From Ottowia flava (GTDB taxonomy: Bacteria; Pseudomonadota; Gammaproteobacteria; Burkholderiales; Burkholderiaceae_C), in the NCBI RefSeq assembly GCF_008017535.1, contig NZ_VRUA01000011.1, positions 1-64,000 on the forward strand: DNA of 64,000 nt. Direction: 5' to 3'. Under the pieces are notes generated by a model. That model saw nothing but the letters and a program-made list of their open reading frames with translations, was not told the origin of the DNA and did not search any database. The translations under genes were made by a program, and so were the position numbers. Numbering within the stretch: position 1 is the stretch's first letter; each line of letters begins with the position of its first letter. This document shows positions 1-8,810 of this stretch, in pieces.

Positions 1-348
1 CTTCATGTCTGTATTGTCTGGGCTTCAGGCCCTTGCAAGCACATCAGGCGTGGATTCGTGCAGAGAATCCCTAGCGGGTATCAAGCACTTTTCGAACAAC
101 TTGTCGCGGGCGGGGTGCTTGCGCCGCCGTCGAATGGAAAACGCGTGTTTATGGAAAGCTATTCGTTTACCAGCCCCAGTGCGGCTGCGGCTGTGATATC
201 GGGACGTTCCGCAAATGGGCGTATCAAGTGGACCGTTCAGGGCAGTCAGGAAACCTACGCGGAGTGGCAACAGCGACAGCTTGCCCCCGAACTTCCAGGA
301 AATACGATGTCATTAGAAATGGCCGTCGACAGCTCGGATATCTCATGA
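1..348 (+). CDS. C-terminal part of a DUF4357 domain protein (partial at window edge)
   Basis: The frame is open from the first base, so the true start probably lies outside the window; a GTG at 58 would give a 96-residue product. Around residues 32-70 (counted from that GTG) it carries the DUF4357 pattern: YSFTSPSAAAAVISGRSANG, then a Trp and a TYAEW-like ending. In known proteins this domain follows GIY-YIG nuclease modules or sits in restriction-associated proteins, where it is thought to bind nucleic acid or protein. Nothing else of the protein is visible, so the full architecture is unknown. The GC content here is visibly lower than in the next gene. Confidence 0.6.
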   Translation, partial: LHVCIVWASGPCKHIRRGFVQRIPSGYQALFEQLVAGGVLAPPSNGKRVFMESYSFTSPSAAAAVISGRSANGRIKWTVQGSQETYAEWQQRQLAPELPGNTMSLEMAVDSSDIS

Positions 349-420
349 GCGATCGACGCCCAACGAGCACAGGCCCACAAATTGGAATGCTGTTGGGGTA
401 CGTTATTTGAAGCTGCCACC

Positions 421-1260
421 ATGCCCCGCCTCGCCGCCAACCTCAGCATGCTCTACCCAGAGCTGCCGTTCCTCGACCGCTTTGACGCCGCCGCGCGCGA
501 TGGTTTCAAAGGGGTGGAATTCCTCTTCCCCTACAGCTTCGCGCCCGAAGAGATCGCGGCGCGCCTGCGCGGCAACGAGCTGCAGCAAGTGCTGTTCAAC
601 GCGCCACCGGGCGGCGCCGACGCGGCGGGGTTTGAGCGCGCCTGGGCCGACGGTTTGCGCGGCACGGCCAGCCTACCCGGCAGCGAGGCGGACTTCCGCA
701 CCGGTGTGCAATGGGCACTGCGCTACGCCGAGGCACTGCAGTGCCCGCGCGTGCACTGCATGGCCGGCATTCAAGCCAAATCGACCGATAGCCATACAAC
801 CATCAGCGCCGCAAGCTCCGTTTATGAGAGCAATCTGCGCTGGGCAGCGCAACAGGCGGCAGCCGCGGGCGTAGACATCCTGATCGAGCCGATCAACACG
901 CGCGACATGCCTGGCTTCTTCCTGAACCGCCAGGACCAGGCGCACGCCGTGGTGCGGGCGGTGGGCGCGCCCAACCTGAAGGTGCAGTTCGACCTGTACC
1001 ACGCGCAGATCATGGAAGGCGACATCGCCACCAAGATCCGCGAATACCTGCCGACTGGCCGCGTGGGCCATTTCCAGATCGCCGGCGTGCCCGAGCGGCA
1101 CGAACCCAGCGTGGGCGAGCTGAACTACCGCTACCTGTTGAACGTGATCGACGACGTCGCCGCCGCTTGCGGCTGGGACGGCTGGGTGGGCTGTGAATAC
1201 CGGCCGCAGCGCGGTGCCGTGCCGAACGGCACCACCGACGGCCTGGGCTGGCGGCCGTAA
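421..1260 (+). CDS. hyi: Hydroxypyruvate isomerase family protein (Hyi/OtnI-like)
   Basis: A 279-residue TIM-barrel sugar isomerase of the xylose-isomerase-like superfamily. The family interconverts hydroxypyruvate and tartronate semialdehyde, or 2-oxo-tetronate and its 3-oxo isomer, in glyoxylate or tetronate metabolism. The two catalytic metal-site glutamates are visible as Glu156 in LIEPINTRD and Glu259 in GCEYRP, along with the FDLYH metal/substrate motif. I chose ATG 421 because the protein then opens with [20 protein letters not shown], the usual family N terminus; an in-frame ATG at 382 only adds unrelated residues. Neighbouring genes are not in the same pathway, so hydroxypyruvate and 2-oxo-tetronate as substrates cannot be separated. 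Confidence 0.85.
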   Translation: MPRLAANLSMLYPELPFLDRFDAAARDGFKGVEFLFPYSFAPEEIAARLRGNELQQVLFNAPPGGADAAGFERAWADGLRGTASLPGSEADFRTGVQWALRYAEALQCPRVHCMAGIQAKSTDSHTTISAASSVYESNLRWAAQQAAAAGVDILIEPINTRDMPGFFLNRQDQAHAVVRAVGAPNLKVQFDLYHAQIMEGDIATKIREYLPTGRVGHFQIAGVPERHEPSVGELNYRYLLNVIDDVAAACGWDGWVGCEYRPQRGAVPNGTTDGLGWRP

Positions 1261-1475
1261 CGGTTAGAAGCACAGCGCCAAGCGCCGAAACACTTGGCGC
1301 CCGGATGCGACCTTGGCCGGGCGGGAACGCGGCAGCGTCCTACAGGCGAACCGCGTCACCGACCTAAGCTGGGGACACCGGGATCCGGGCGCCGAGTGCC
1401 TGCCCGAGCGCGGACGAACGGCCCCCAACGGTGGGCATCCGTCTCTTCCGTCCACTGACCAGAAAGGAACTCTCC

Positions 1476-1832
1476 ATGAAAACCGCTGCTTTGCGCCACC
1501 TGCGCATGGGTTTGCTGGCCCTGGCGGCCACGGTCGCCTGGGGCGGCGCTGTGGCCCAGGATTCACCGGGCGCCAGCAAAGGCTTTGACCGCTATGGCCG
1601 GCGCATCGACCATTTCAACCACGACGCCGACCGGCGCCACGACAAGCACCGCCGCAGCCGCAACGACCGCTACAACGATGGCAACGGCTGGCAGCGGGAC
1701 CGCGACCATCGCTACGACCGCCACAACCGCGATCGCGACCGTTACGACCGCTACGACCGCGGTTACTACGGCGGTGACCGCAGCGGCAAGAGTCACCCCT
1801 TCGTGCGCGACCCGGGCGCCAACGGCGGCTGA
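1476..1832 (+). CDS. Small exported Arg/Asp/His-rich protein
   Basis: A 118-residue protein with a clear signal peptide: MKTAALRHLRMGLLALAATV, then a cleavage-like AVAQD near residue 29. The mature part is very hydrophilic, dominated by Arg, Asp, His, Tyr and Asn in repeats such as YDRHNRDRDRYDRYD. AGAAAGGA lies seven bases before the ATG. I recognise no domain. It stands directly before another His/Asp/Arg-rich exported protein (1887-2525), and the two may share a periplasmic metal-binding or cell-surface role, but that is inference from composition only. Confidence 0.65.
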   Translation: MKTAALRHLRMGLLALAATVAWGGAVAQDSPGASKGFDRYGRRIDHFNHDADRRHDKHRRSRNDRYNDGNGWQRDRDHRYDRHNRDRDRYDRYDRGYYGGDRSGKSHPFVRDPGANGG

Positions 1833-1886
1833 CGCGCGCAGCACGTCTCCATCACCGTTTCAGCACCCCACAAGAAAGCCCCACGA

Positions 1887-2525
1887 ATGATCCCAGCGAT
1901 GACGCGCACCCGCGCCGCCCGCGCTTGGCTGCTCGCCGCTGGCGCGGCGCTGGCCCTGCACAGCGCCTGGGCCGACAAGCCCGAATGGGCCGGCGGCCAC
2001 AAGCACGCACAAGGTGAGCAACGCGACAAGCACCACAACAAGCGGGACAAACACGACAAGCACGATCGCCGTGGTGACGACCGCCGCTGGAACCACCGCG
2101 GCAACCACCCAGGCAACGACGACGACCAGGGCCACCGCCACCGCGGTGACCGCGACCGGCGCCACGCCGACCGGCCAGGCCACGGGTCGGTCGTCGCCAT
2201 CACTCCCGGCCACTACTTCAACGACAGCCACCGCCGCTACGCCCGCGACTGGTACGGCCAGCAAGTGCGCACCGGCCACTGCCCGCCGGGCCTGGCGAAG
2301 AAGCACAACGGCTGCATGCCGCCGGGACAGGCGCGCAAATGGGCCGTGGGCCGACCGCTGCCTGCCGGAGTGGCCTATTACGCGCTGCCGCAGCCGGTCC
2401 TGGTCCAACTGGGCCCGCCACCGGCCGGCTACCGCTATGGGCGCGTGGCCAACGACATCGTGCTGATGCCGGTCGGCTCGCGCTTGGTGGTGGATGCGAT
2501 CATCGACCTGGGTCAACTGTTCTGA
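1887..2525 (+). CDS. CigR/RcnB-like exported protein
   Basis: A 212-residue exported protein. Residues 1-29 form a signal peptide ending in HSAWA. Residues 30-100 are a Lys/Asp/His/Arg-rich stretch, and residues 115-212 match the RcnB/CigR family. The diagnostic segment is HCPPGLAKKHNGCMPPGQAR followed by LP, YY.LP, PPAGYRYGRVANDIVLM and a final VVDAIIDL. RcnB in E. coli modulates nickel/cobalt homeostasis in the periplasm, and CigR is a Salmonella virulence-related membrane protein. The His-rich N-terminal tract would suit metal binding, which is inference. It lies 54 bases after the preceding small exported protein, probably in one transcript. Confidence 0.8.
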   Translation: MIPAMTRTRAARAWLLAAGAALALHSAWADKPEWAGGHKHAQGEQRDKHHNKRDKHDKHDRRGDDRRWNHRGNHPGNDDDQGHRHRGDRDRRHADRPGHGSVVAITPGHYFNDSHRRYARDWYGQQVRTGHCPPGLAKKHNGCMPPGQARKWAVGRPLPAGVAYYALPQPVLVQLGPPPAGYRYGRVANDIVLMPVGSRLVVDAIIDLGQLF

Positions 2526-2530
2526 ACACG

Positions 2531-3139
2531 ATGCCCGAGTCCACCTCTCCCCTGACGCGGCGCCAGTGTCAGCGCCTGTTTGCCGGCGCCGGCATCGCCG
2601 TCCTGCTGGCGCCGCTGGGCGCGTGCGCGGCAGGCAGCAGCGCCGCCAACGTGCTGCGCACAATGACACTGTCGCAAGGCCAGCTGAACGATCTGGTGGC
2701 CAAGCGCTTTCCGTACACGCGCAACTTCTCGGGCCTGGCCGATCTGTCGCTGCAGTCGCCGCGCCTGCGCCTGCTGCCGCAGACCAACCGGCTGGGCACG
2801 GCGGTGGACTTGGTGCTGGCCGAGAAGCTGACCGGCTCGCGCTACACCGGCGCGCTGGACCTGAACTACGGCCTGCGCTTTGACGACAAGGAGGGCGCCA
2901 TCCGCATGGCCGACCTCAAGGTCAACCGCGTCGACGTCGACCAGGTGCCGCCCGCGCAGCGCCAGCTGCTGTCGCAGTACGGACCGCGCGCGGCCGAAAC
3001 CCTGCTGTCGAACATGGTGCTGTACCGCATCCCCGAGGAATACCTGGGCATGGCGCGCAACCTGGGCTGGGCGGTGAACGCGCTGCGCGTGCTCCCCGAG
3101 GGCCTGCGCATTGAGTTGGGCCCCAAGGGGGCGAGCTGA
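2531..3139 (+). CDS. DUF1439 family lipoprotein
   Basis: A 202-residue protein starting at ATG 2531, five bases after the previous stop, so likely co-transcribed. The N terminus has Arg-Arg, a hydrophobic stretch and a lipobox-like LGAC near residue 36, so a lipid-anchored envelope protein is expected. The rest matches the DUF1439 (YceB-like) fold: LSQGQLNDLVAKRFPYTRNF, then SPRLRLLPQTNRLGTAVDL and MADLKVNRVDVDQVP. The family belongs to the lipid-binding tubular lipid-binding/BPI-like proteins with no firmly known role. An upstream in-frame extension back to 2339 is only the alternative frame of the preceding gene. Confidence 0.8.
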   Translation: MPESTSPLTRRQCQRLFAGAGIAVLLAPLGACAAGSSAANVLRTMTLSQGQLNDLVAKRFPYTRNFSGLADLSLQSPRLRLLPQTNRLGTAVDLVLAEKLTGSRYTGALDLNYGLRFDDKEGAIRMADLKVNRVDVDQVPPAQRQLLSQYGPRAAETLLSNMVLYRIPEEYLGMARNLGWAVNALRVLPEGLRIELGPKGAS

Positions 3140-3145
3140 AGCACC

Positions 3146-3211
3146 GATTTCAAAAGAAATCGGCCTCCAGCGCTACGCCCTACTGCGCGAGCAGCTTCTT
3201 TTTGTATAGCA
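3146..3211 (+). repeat. Dispersed repeat copy 1
   Basis: Full copy of the roughly 65-nt family. It begins with a GATTTC..GAAATC hairpin arm, followed by GGCCTCCAGCGCTA, a TGCGCGAGCAGCTT core and a TATAGCA end. It lies between the convergent genes ending at 3139 and 3227. Confidence 0.75.
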
Positions 3212-3226
3212 GGCTAGGCGTTTCGA

Positions 3227-4453
3227 TCAGCCCAGCTTGCAGCCCGCGCCGGAGTCCGACAGCGCCTTGGCGGCCACGCCAATCACCTTGTTCTCGCCCT
3301 TGACGACCTCGCGTAGGTAGAAGTCCTGCACCGGGTTGTGAGCCTTGCTCATGGTCCACTTGCCGCGCGGGCTGTCGATCACGGCCGACTCCATCGCCTT
3401 GTACAGCGCGGGCTTGGCGTTCAAGTCGCCATTCACCGCCTTGGCGCCGGTGGCCAGCAGTTGCCCCGCGTCGTAGCCTTGCACCGAATACACGTCCGGC
3501 TGCGACTTGAACATCTTGGCGTACTCGGTGCGGAACTGCTTGTTGCGCGGCGTGTCCAGCGAATCGCTGTAGTGCATGGTGGTCATGATGCCGTCGGCGG
3601 CGGGGCCAGCGGCGTCCAACACGCCCTCGGTCAAGAAGCCGGACCCCCACAAGGGGATCTTGCCCTTCAGCCCCGCACGCGCGTAATCGGTGATGAACTT
3701 GCCCGCGCCCGCGCCGGCAAACATGCAGGCCACGGCGTCGGGCTTCAGGCTGGCGATCTCGGTCAAGAGCGCCTGGAATTCCACGTTCGGGAAGGGCAGC
3801 CACAGGTCCTTGATGATCGTGCCGCCGGCCTTGGTGTAACTGTCCTTGAAGCCTTCGAACGCCTCTTCACCCGCGGCGTACTTCCAGCTGATCCAGACCG
3901 CCTTCTTCAGGCCGCGGTCGACCATCGGCTTGCCCAGCGCCAGCGTGGGCTGGCTGTTGCTGAAGCTGGTGCGGAACACGTTGGGCGCGCACATCGCGCG
4001 CGTGGCCGCGTGCACGCCGGCGTTGGGGATCAGGCACAGCACACCGGTTTCGCGTGCGACCTTCTGGATGCCCATTTGCACGCCCGAATGCACGGTGCCG
4101 ACGATCACGTCGACCTTGTCGCGCTGCACCAGCTTCTGCGCGTTTTCCACGCCCTTGGACGGCTCCGATTCGTCGTCCAGCTTGATGAATTCCACCTCGC
4201 GCCCGGCCAGCTTGCCGCCCTGCTCGGCGATCGCCATGCGAAAACCGGCCTCGATCGCGTTGCCGATCTGCGCAAACGTGCCGGTGTACGGCAGCATGAA
4301 GCCGACGCGGATCTTCTGCCCTTGCGCGCGCGCCAGGCGCGGCAGGCCGACCGCGGACGCGCCCAGCAGCAGCGAACCGCCTGCCAGCAGATGGCGGCGG
4401 CGCGCGGTGGTGTTCATGGCGGTGTTGGCAGTGTTCAAGGATTCGTGGTTCAT
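3227..4453 (-). CDS. Branched-chain amino acid type ABC transporter substrate-binding protein
   Basis: A 408-residue periplasmic binding protein of the Leu/Ile/Val-BP family (type I periplasmic fold). A twin-arginine-like leader (ARRRHLLAGGSLLLGASAVG) ends near ARA, and the mature protein opens with KIRVGFMLPYTGTFAQIGNA, typical of the family. The start at 4453 was chosen because AGAGGAGACA lies just upstream; longer forms up to 4510 lack support. No permease or ATPase gene lies beside it, so it is an orphan receptor. It follows the acyl-CoA synthetase gene by 53 bases on the same strand, hinting that the ligand is a carboxylic acid later activated with CoA. The ligand cannot be read from sequence. 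Confidence 0.9.
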   Translation of the reverse strand: MNHESLNTANTAMNTTARRRHLLAGGSLLLGASAVGLPRLARAQGQKIRVGFMLPYTGTFAQIGNAIEAGFRMAIAEQGGKLAGREVEFIKLDDESEPSKGVENAQKLVQRDKVDVIVGTVHSGVQMGIQKVARETGVLCLIPNAGVHAATRAMCAPNVFRTSFSNSQPTLALGKPMVDRGLKKAVWISWKYAAGEEAFEGFKDSYTKAGGTIIKDLWLPFPNVEFQALLTEIASLKPDAVACMFAGAGAGKFITDYARAGLKGKIPLWGSGFLTEGVLDAAGPAADGIMTTMHYSDSLDTPRNKQFRTEYAKMFKSQPDVYSVQGYDAGQLLATGAKAVNGDLNAKPALYKAMESAVIDSPRGKWTMSKAHNPVQDFYLREVVKGENKVIGVAAKALSDSGAGCKLG

Positions 4454-4506
4454 GCTGTCTCCTCTTTTTTTGGCGAATGGTGGGTGACGCGCCATGCGCC
4501 GATGCG

Positions 4507-6060
4507 TCAAATCTTCTTGCGGCCTTCCCAGAACGGCGCTTTCAGCAGGTTCTTCTGGATCTTGCCGATCGGCGTTTTGGGAAAGCCGTCGACGAAGCGC
4601 ACCAGGCGCGGGCGTTTGAGGCGCGCCAACTGCGCTTCGCAGCGCGCGACGACGTCGGCTTCGGCCAACGCGGCGCCAGGCTTGAGTTGGATGAAGGCCG
4701 CCGGCACTTCGCCGAACTTGTCGTCCGGGATACCGAACACGGCGACCTCGGCCACCGCGGGCAAGCCGTAGATGGCGTCTTCGATTTCTTTCGGATAGAC
4801 GTTCTCGCCCCCTGAAATCAGCATGTCCTTCGCGCGATCCACCAGGGTGATGCAGCCATCCGCGTCCACCGTCGCCACGTCGCCCGACAAGCCCCAGCCG
4901 TGGCCTTGCTTGAAGAAGGCCGCGGTCTGCTCCGGCTCGTTGTAGTAACGCAGCATGACGTTGTCGCCGCGCGTGGCGACTTCACCGATCTCGCCCACCG
5001 CCACCGGCGTGCCGTCGGCGCGCAGCACGGCCAGGTCGACGTTGAAAGGCTGGCGCCCCACGCTGCCCAGCTTGGCCGGCAGCAGGTGGTGCGGCAGCGC
5101 AGCGATCACGCCCATCTCGCTCTGGCCGTAGATCTGCGTCAGACGCAGCTGCGGCAGCTTTTGCATCAGCTCGACCTGCACCCAGTCGGGCATGGGCGCG
5201 CCGGCAAAAGACAGCTTGGTCCAGCTGGCCAGCGCGGCCGCGTCAAAGCCGGCAAAGGTGACCAGGCTGTTGGCTTGCGTGGGCACCATGAAGGCGGCGG
5301 TGATGCCCTCGGCCGCCACCGCCGCGATGAAGGCCGCGGGCGACCAGGGCGTGACGAGAACGCACGTCGCGCCGACCAGCATGGCCGGCTGGAACATGAT
5401 GTTCAGCGCCGCCACGTGGAACAGCGGCGTGACGATGGCGACCACGTCTTCGGGCACGAGGCGCTCTTCAACCACGACGGTGTGCGCCGTCACGTCGCGC
5501 GCGCGGTGGCTGACCAGCACGCCCTTGGGGCGGCCGGTGGTGCCGCCGGTGTAGGTCATGCAAAACGCATCGCGCTCGTCCAGCGCCACGTCGGGCTCGC
5601 TGCTCGGCTGGCCGGCGATGAAGGCGTCCAGGCTGGGCGCGTCGGCGTCCGGCGCATCGCCGATCACGATGACCTGGCGCAGGTCGGGCACCTGCGCGCG
5701 CACGACCGGGATGCGCGCGGCGAACGCCGCATCAACGATGAGCACCTCGGTGTCGCTCTTGTTCAGCACCCAGGCCAACTCGTCGTCGGCGTAGAGGATG
5801 GACACGTTGTTCAGCACCAGCCCGGTGCGGGCCACGCCGAAGAACACCGTGCCGTAGTCCAGCACGTTGCGCGACAGCATCGACACCTTCGTGCCCTTGG
5901 CCAGGCCCAGCGCCAACAGCGCGTGCGCCAGCTGGTTGGCGCGCTTATCCAGCGCTTGGTAGGTGATAGTGGCGCGGGCGCCATCCGGGCCGCGGAAGAC
6001 GATGGCGGGTTTGTCGGGGAAGCGGGCCGCCGAGCGGCGCAGCATGTCTCCAGTCAGCAT
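4507..6060 (-). CDS. Acyl-CoA synthetase (AMP-forming, ANL superfamily)
   Basis: A 517-residue adenylate-forming enzyme that activates a carboxylic acid to its acyl-CoA via acyl-AMP. Visible motifs are the A3 phosphate-binding loop MTYTGGTTGRPKG, the A5 motif IYGQSEMG, the A8 hinge GENVYPKEIED and the A10 lysine motif PKTPIGKIQKNLL near the C terminus. Length and motifs fit medium- or long-chain fatty acid and feruloyl-CoA-ligase-like subgroups; the substrate is not determined. It is the first gene of a minus-strand pair with the downstream binding protein, suggesting uptake plus activation of one acid. Confidence 0.9.
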   Translation of the reverse strand: MLTGDMLRRSAARFPDKPAIVFRGPDGARATITYQALDKRANQLAHALLALGLAKGTKVSMLSRNVLDYGTVFFGVARTGLVLNNVSILYADDELAWVLNKSDTEVLIVDAAFAARIPVVRAQVPDLRQVIVIGDAPDADAPSLDAFIAGQPSSEPDVALDERDAFCMTYTGGTTGRPKGVLVSHRARDVTAHTVVVEERLVPEDVVAIVTPLFHVAALNIMFQPAMLVGATCVLVTPWSPAAFIAAVAAEGITAAFMVPTQANSLVTFAGFDAAALASWTKLSFAGAPMPDWVQVELMQKLPQLRLTQIYGQSEMGVIAALPHHLLPAKLGSVGRQPFNVDLAVLRADGTPVAVGEIGEVATRGDNVMLRYYNEPEQTAAFFKQGHGWGLSGDVATVDADGCITLVDRAKDMLISGGENVYPKEIEDAIYGLPAVAEVAVFGIPDDKFGEVPAAFIQLKPGAALAEADVVARCEAQLARLKRPRLVRFVDGFPKTPIGKIQKNLLKAPFWEGRKKI

Positions 6061-6185
6061 GAAGCAGGCAGATTCGGTGCAGGGTCAAAGCGGGCATCTT
6101 GCGGGAAAGCTCGCACATGCGCATCGGTGAAAACGCCGTCCCTTCGTATGATGCGCGGCATCCATCACCACAGGAGACACGCGAC

Positions 6186-6950
6186 ATGCCCAATACCCAT
6201 CAAATCGTCGGCAACGGCCCGCACAAGGTCATCGCCCTGCACGGCTGGTTTGGCCACGCCAAAGGCTGGGGTCCGTTTCCGCAGCACCTGAACGGCAAAG
6301 ACTTCAGCTACGCCTTCATGGACCAGCGCGGCTACGGCGGCATGAAGGGATCGGGCGGTCCGTACACGATCGAACAGATCGCTCATGACGCGCTCGCGCT
6401 GGCCGATTCGCTGGGCTGGCAGCGCTTCTCGCTGATGGGCCATTCGATGGGCGGCGCCGCGATCCAGCAGGTGCTGGCCGCCGCGCCCGAGCGCGTGCGC
6501 AGCCTTGTCGCGCTGACGCCGGTGCCGGCCTCGGGCGCGGGTCTGGACGAACAAGGCTGGCAGCTGTTCACCGCCGCGGGCAGCGACCCGGGTGCGCGCC
6601 GAACGATCCTGGACTTCACCTCTGGCAGCCGCCTGACGGGCACCTGGCTGGACGCCATGGTCGCCAGCACGCAAACCCATTCCGACGATGAAGCCGTGGC
6701 CGGCTACATGCCGTCCTGGGCCACGGCCAATTTTGTCGACCGCATCCAGGGCCAGAAGCTGCCCGTGCTGGTCGTGCCGGGCGAGCACGACCCGGCCCTC
6801 AGCGAAGCCGTGTGCCGCGCCACTTGGCTGGAGCATTACCCGCAGGCGCAACTGGAAGTGATGGCCAACGCCGGGCACTACCCGATGGATGAGACGCCCA
6901 TCATCCTAGCCACGACGGTCGAAAAATTCCTGGCCGGCGTGCCAGCCTGA
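6186..6950 (+). CDS. Alpha/beta hydrolase
   Basis: A 254-residue hydrolase of the alpha/beta fold. The nucleophile elbow GHSMGG puts Ser87 as nucleophile, the acid is probably the Asp of VPGEHDP, and the histidine is in NAGHYPMDE near the C terminus. The oxyanion segment is LHGWFGHAKGW. ATG 6186 was chosen because AGGAGACA stands eight bases upstream; the frame extends to 6099 but without a ribosome site. It is divergent from the acyl-CoA synthetase with about 125 bases between starts, so a shared regulatory region is possible. The substrate is unknown. Confidence 0.87.
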   Translation: MPNTHQIVGNGPHKVIALHGWFGHAKGWGPFPQHLNGKDFSYAFMDQRGYGGMKGSGGPYTIEQIAHDALALADSLGWQRFSLMGHSMGGAAIQQVLAAAPERVRSLVALTPVPASGAGLDEQGWQLFTAAGSDPGARRTILDFTSGSRLTGTWLDAMVASTQTHSDDEAVAGYMPSWATANFVDRIQGQKLPVLVVPGEHDPALSEAVCRATWLEHYPQAQLEVMANAGHYPMDETPIILATTVEKFLAGVPA

Positions 6951-6971
6951 GGTCAGTTGTTCAACAGCGGG

Positions 6972-7038
6972 TGTTTTGAATAAAAACAACCGCCAGCCCT
7001 ACAACCATCTGCGCAAATAGCTTCTTTTTTGATAGCAA
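6972..7038 (+). repeat. Dispersed repeat copy 2
   Basis: Same family as the copy at 3146: TTTTGAATAAAAACAA arm, GCCAGCCCTACAACCATCTG, GCGCAAATAGCTTC core and GATAGCAAA end. It lies between the convergent hydrolase and ribH2 genes. Confidence 0.75.
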
Positions 7039-7081
7039 ATAACAGACAACGCGCGGGGGGCGCAAGCGCCACAGCGCCCGT

Positions 7082-7585
7082 TTACACCGCCGCGTGCACC
7101 GCCAGCGTCTGCTGGCAGGCGCGCGCGGCCTCTGCACCTTTGTCGACGAAGTGGCGGCTGAAGAAGTCGCGGTGCGTGGCGTGTTCGTGGAAGTCCTTGG
7201 GCGTCAGCGAGACCGAGAACACCGGCACGCCGGTGTCCAGCTGCACGCGCATCAGGCCGTCGACCACCGCGGCGGCGACGAACTCGTGGCGGTAGATGCC
7301 GCCGTCCACCACCAGCGCGCAAGCAACCACGGCGGCGTAGCGCCCGCTGCGCGCCAGGCGCTGGGCCAGCAGCGGCATCTCGAAGGCACCGGGCACGGCG
7401 AAACGCTCGATGGCCGGCGCTGGCGCAGCCGCGCCATGCAGGCGCGCCCATTCGGCGGCAAAGCCTTCGTGGCCACGCTCGACGATGTCGGTATGCCACT
7501 GCGCGGCAATCCAGGCGACGGGCAGACCCGGTGCAGCGGGGGTGAAAGACGTGGAAGAAGAAGCCAGAGACACAGGCTGATTCAT
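7082..7585 (-). CDS. ribH: 6,7-dimethyl-8-ribityllumazine synthase, RibH2 type
   Basis: A 167-residue lumazine synthase that condenses 5-amino-6-ribitylamino-uracil with 3,4-dihydroxy-2-butanone-4-phosphate in riboflavin synthesis. Family segments are VAWIAAQWHTDIVERGHEGF, ERFAVPGAFEMPLLAQ, ALVVDGGIYRHEFVAAAVVD and the catalytic-region LTPKDFHEH. The spelling of these motifs and the short N terminus fit the type II (RibH2) isoform known from Rhizobiales and Burkholderiales rather than the classical RibH1. It is a lone rib gene with an FMN riboswitch in its leader, so it should be repressed when FMN is plentiful. A main riboflavin operon probably sits elsewhere in the genome. Confidence 0.9.
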   Translation of the reverse strand: MNQPVSLASSSTSFTPAAPGLPVAWIAAQWHTDIVERGHEGFAAEWARLHGAAAPAPAIERFAVPGAFEMPLLAQRLARSGRYAAVVACALVVDGGIYRHEFVAAAVVDGLMRVQLDTGVPVFSVSLTPKDFHEHATHRDFFSRHFVDKGAEAARACQQTLAVHAAV

Positions 7586-7707
7586 GACAGGATTCCTTGA
7601 GCAGGATGTCGACCAATGAATCAGGGCGCACGCGACACGCGGGCGCCAGGCGCGCGCGGCCATGCCGTGACGGCGACCGCGCGCGGCCCACGGCGCCGCG
7701 CGTCGCA

Positions 7708-7858
7708 CGCTCTCTTTCATCCGGACTGTGACCGTCGGCTCTGGCATCGCACCAGATCTGCTGACCCTGCTCGGCCATGGGCTGGCCAACCAAGCGCTCG
7801 CGGGCTCCTGCCGTGAAGGCAGATACCGCCGGTGGGGAGTTTCACCCCGCCCTGAGAA
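7708..7858 (-). promoter_or_regulatory. FMN riboswitch (RFN element)
   Basis: Read on the minus strand, the leader of ribH2 contains the conserved RFN blocks in order: TCAGGGCGGGGTGAAACTCC, CACCGGCGGTATC, a GCGAGCG arm, GGTCAGCAGATCTGGTGC, CAGAGCCGACGG and GTCCGGATGAAAGAGA. These are the FMN-binding core and the paired stems. The element ends about 120 bases before the ribH2 start, leaving room for an expression platform. FMN binding is expected to reduce ribH2 expression by terminator formation or Shine-Dalgarno masking. I see no strong U-run terminator in the remaining leader, so translational control is a little more likely. Confidence 0.93.
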
Positions 7859-7975
7859 CGTGTGTGCTGACTGGTAGGCCGGCACGCGCCGATGATAGGG
7901 CGAGCGCTTTGCACCCTGAGCGAACAGGGCATTGGCGTAGGCGCGCCGGCCGCGGCGCAGAGGTCGCTGGCGCCT

Positions 7976-8803
7976 TCAGTCGGCGCCCAGCAGCCCGATC
8001 AGCGCCTGCGCCGCCGCCGGGTTGCGCGCCTTCGCGCCACTGATGAACTGCACGAACACGTCGCGCGGCGCCTGGCCCAGACTGCGCGTGCCGTCGGCAT
8101 CGATCAGCGGCAGGTCTTCGGGCAGCTGGCCGGCTTGCCAGGTGTGGACGCGCTCGGCCCAGCGCTTCAGCGCTGGGCGCGAATAGCCGGTGGCGTAACG
8201 CTCTTCGCTGCGCATCAGGCGCGCGTAGACGAAGTCGGCGGTCGGGTCGAAAATGTTGGGGTAGTCCGGCGAGTCTGTCGCCACCGTGGCCACGCCGTAG
8301 GCGCGCGCCAGCGCCAGGTAGTCGGCGCAGGCGAAGCTGGCGTGGCGCGGCTCCAGCACGTGGCGCAGACGCTGGCCGTTCACCGCGTCCGGCAGCGTGG
8401 CGAAGAACAGCTCGACGTCGGCCGCATCAAACGCGTAGGTCGGCCGCAGCTGCCAGACGATGGGGCCAAGGTGTGCGCCCAGGTCGGTGACGCCGCTGTC
8501 CAGAAAATGCGCCACGGCTTGCGCGCCGGCCGCCAGCTCGCGCCGCAGCGTCGCCATGCGGTGCGCCTTGACGCTGAAGACGAAGCTGGCCGGCACTTGG
8601 CTGGCCCAACGCGCCCATGTCGCGGGCGCGGGGGTCGTGTAGTAGGTGGCGTTGATCTCCAGCCCGCTCAGGTGCTGGCCGGCGTAGGCCAGTTCATCGG
8701 CCGCGCGCAGGCCGCTCGGGTAGAAGGCGCCGCCGCGCCAGCCGTCAAAGCTCCAGCCGCCGATGCCGACATGGACCTGGGGTTGGCGTGCTCGCGTAGT
8801 CAT
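7976..8803 (-). CDS. DUF72 (YecE-like) family protein
   Basis: A 275-residue TIM-barrel protein of the DUF72/YecE family. Diagnostic segments are VGIGGWSFDGWRGGAFYP at the start, GLEINATYYTTP, FVFSVKAHRMATL and the later LEPRHASF and ATDSPDYP. The biochemical function of the family is unsettled, and cofactor or nuclease roles proposed for some members are not supported here. It ends 104 bases before the divergent riboswitch leader and is followed upstream by a dispersed repeat. Confidence 0.85.
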   Translation of the reverse strand: MTTRARQPQVHVGIGGWSFDGWRGGAFYPSGLRAADELAYAGQHLSGLEINATYYTTPAPATWARWASQVPASFVFSVKAHRMATLRRELAAGAQAVAHFLDSGVTDLGAHLGPIVWQLRPTYAFDAADVELFFATLPDAVNGQRLRHVLEPRHASFACADYLALARAYGVATVATDSPDYPNIFDPTADFVYARLMRSEERYATGYSRPALKRWAERVHTWQAGQLPEDLPLIDADGTRSLGQAPRDVFVQFISGAKARNPAAAQALIGLLGAD

Positions 8804-8810
8804 GGAGTTA

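Noticed and set aside
1273-1303. Inverted repeat GCGCCAAG..CTTGGCGC after the isomerase gene
   Set aside because: There is no T-run on either side, so it was not called a terminator.
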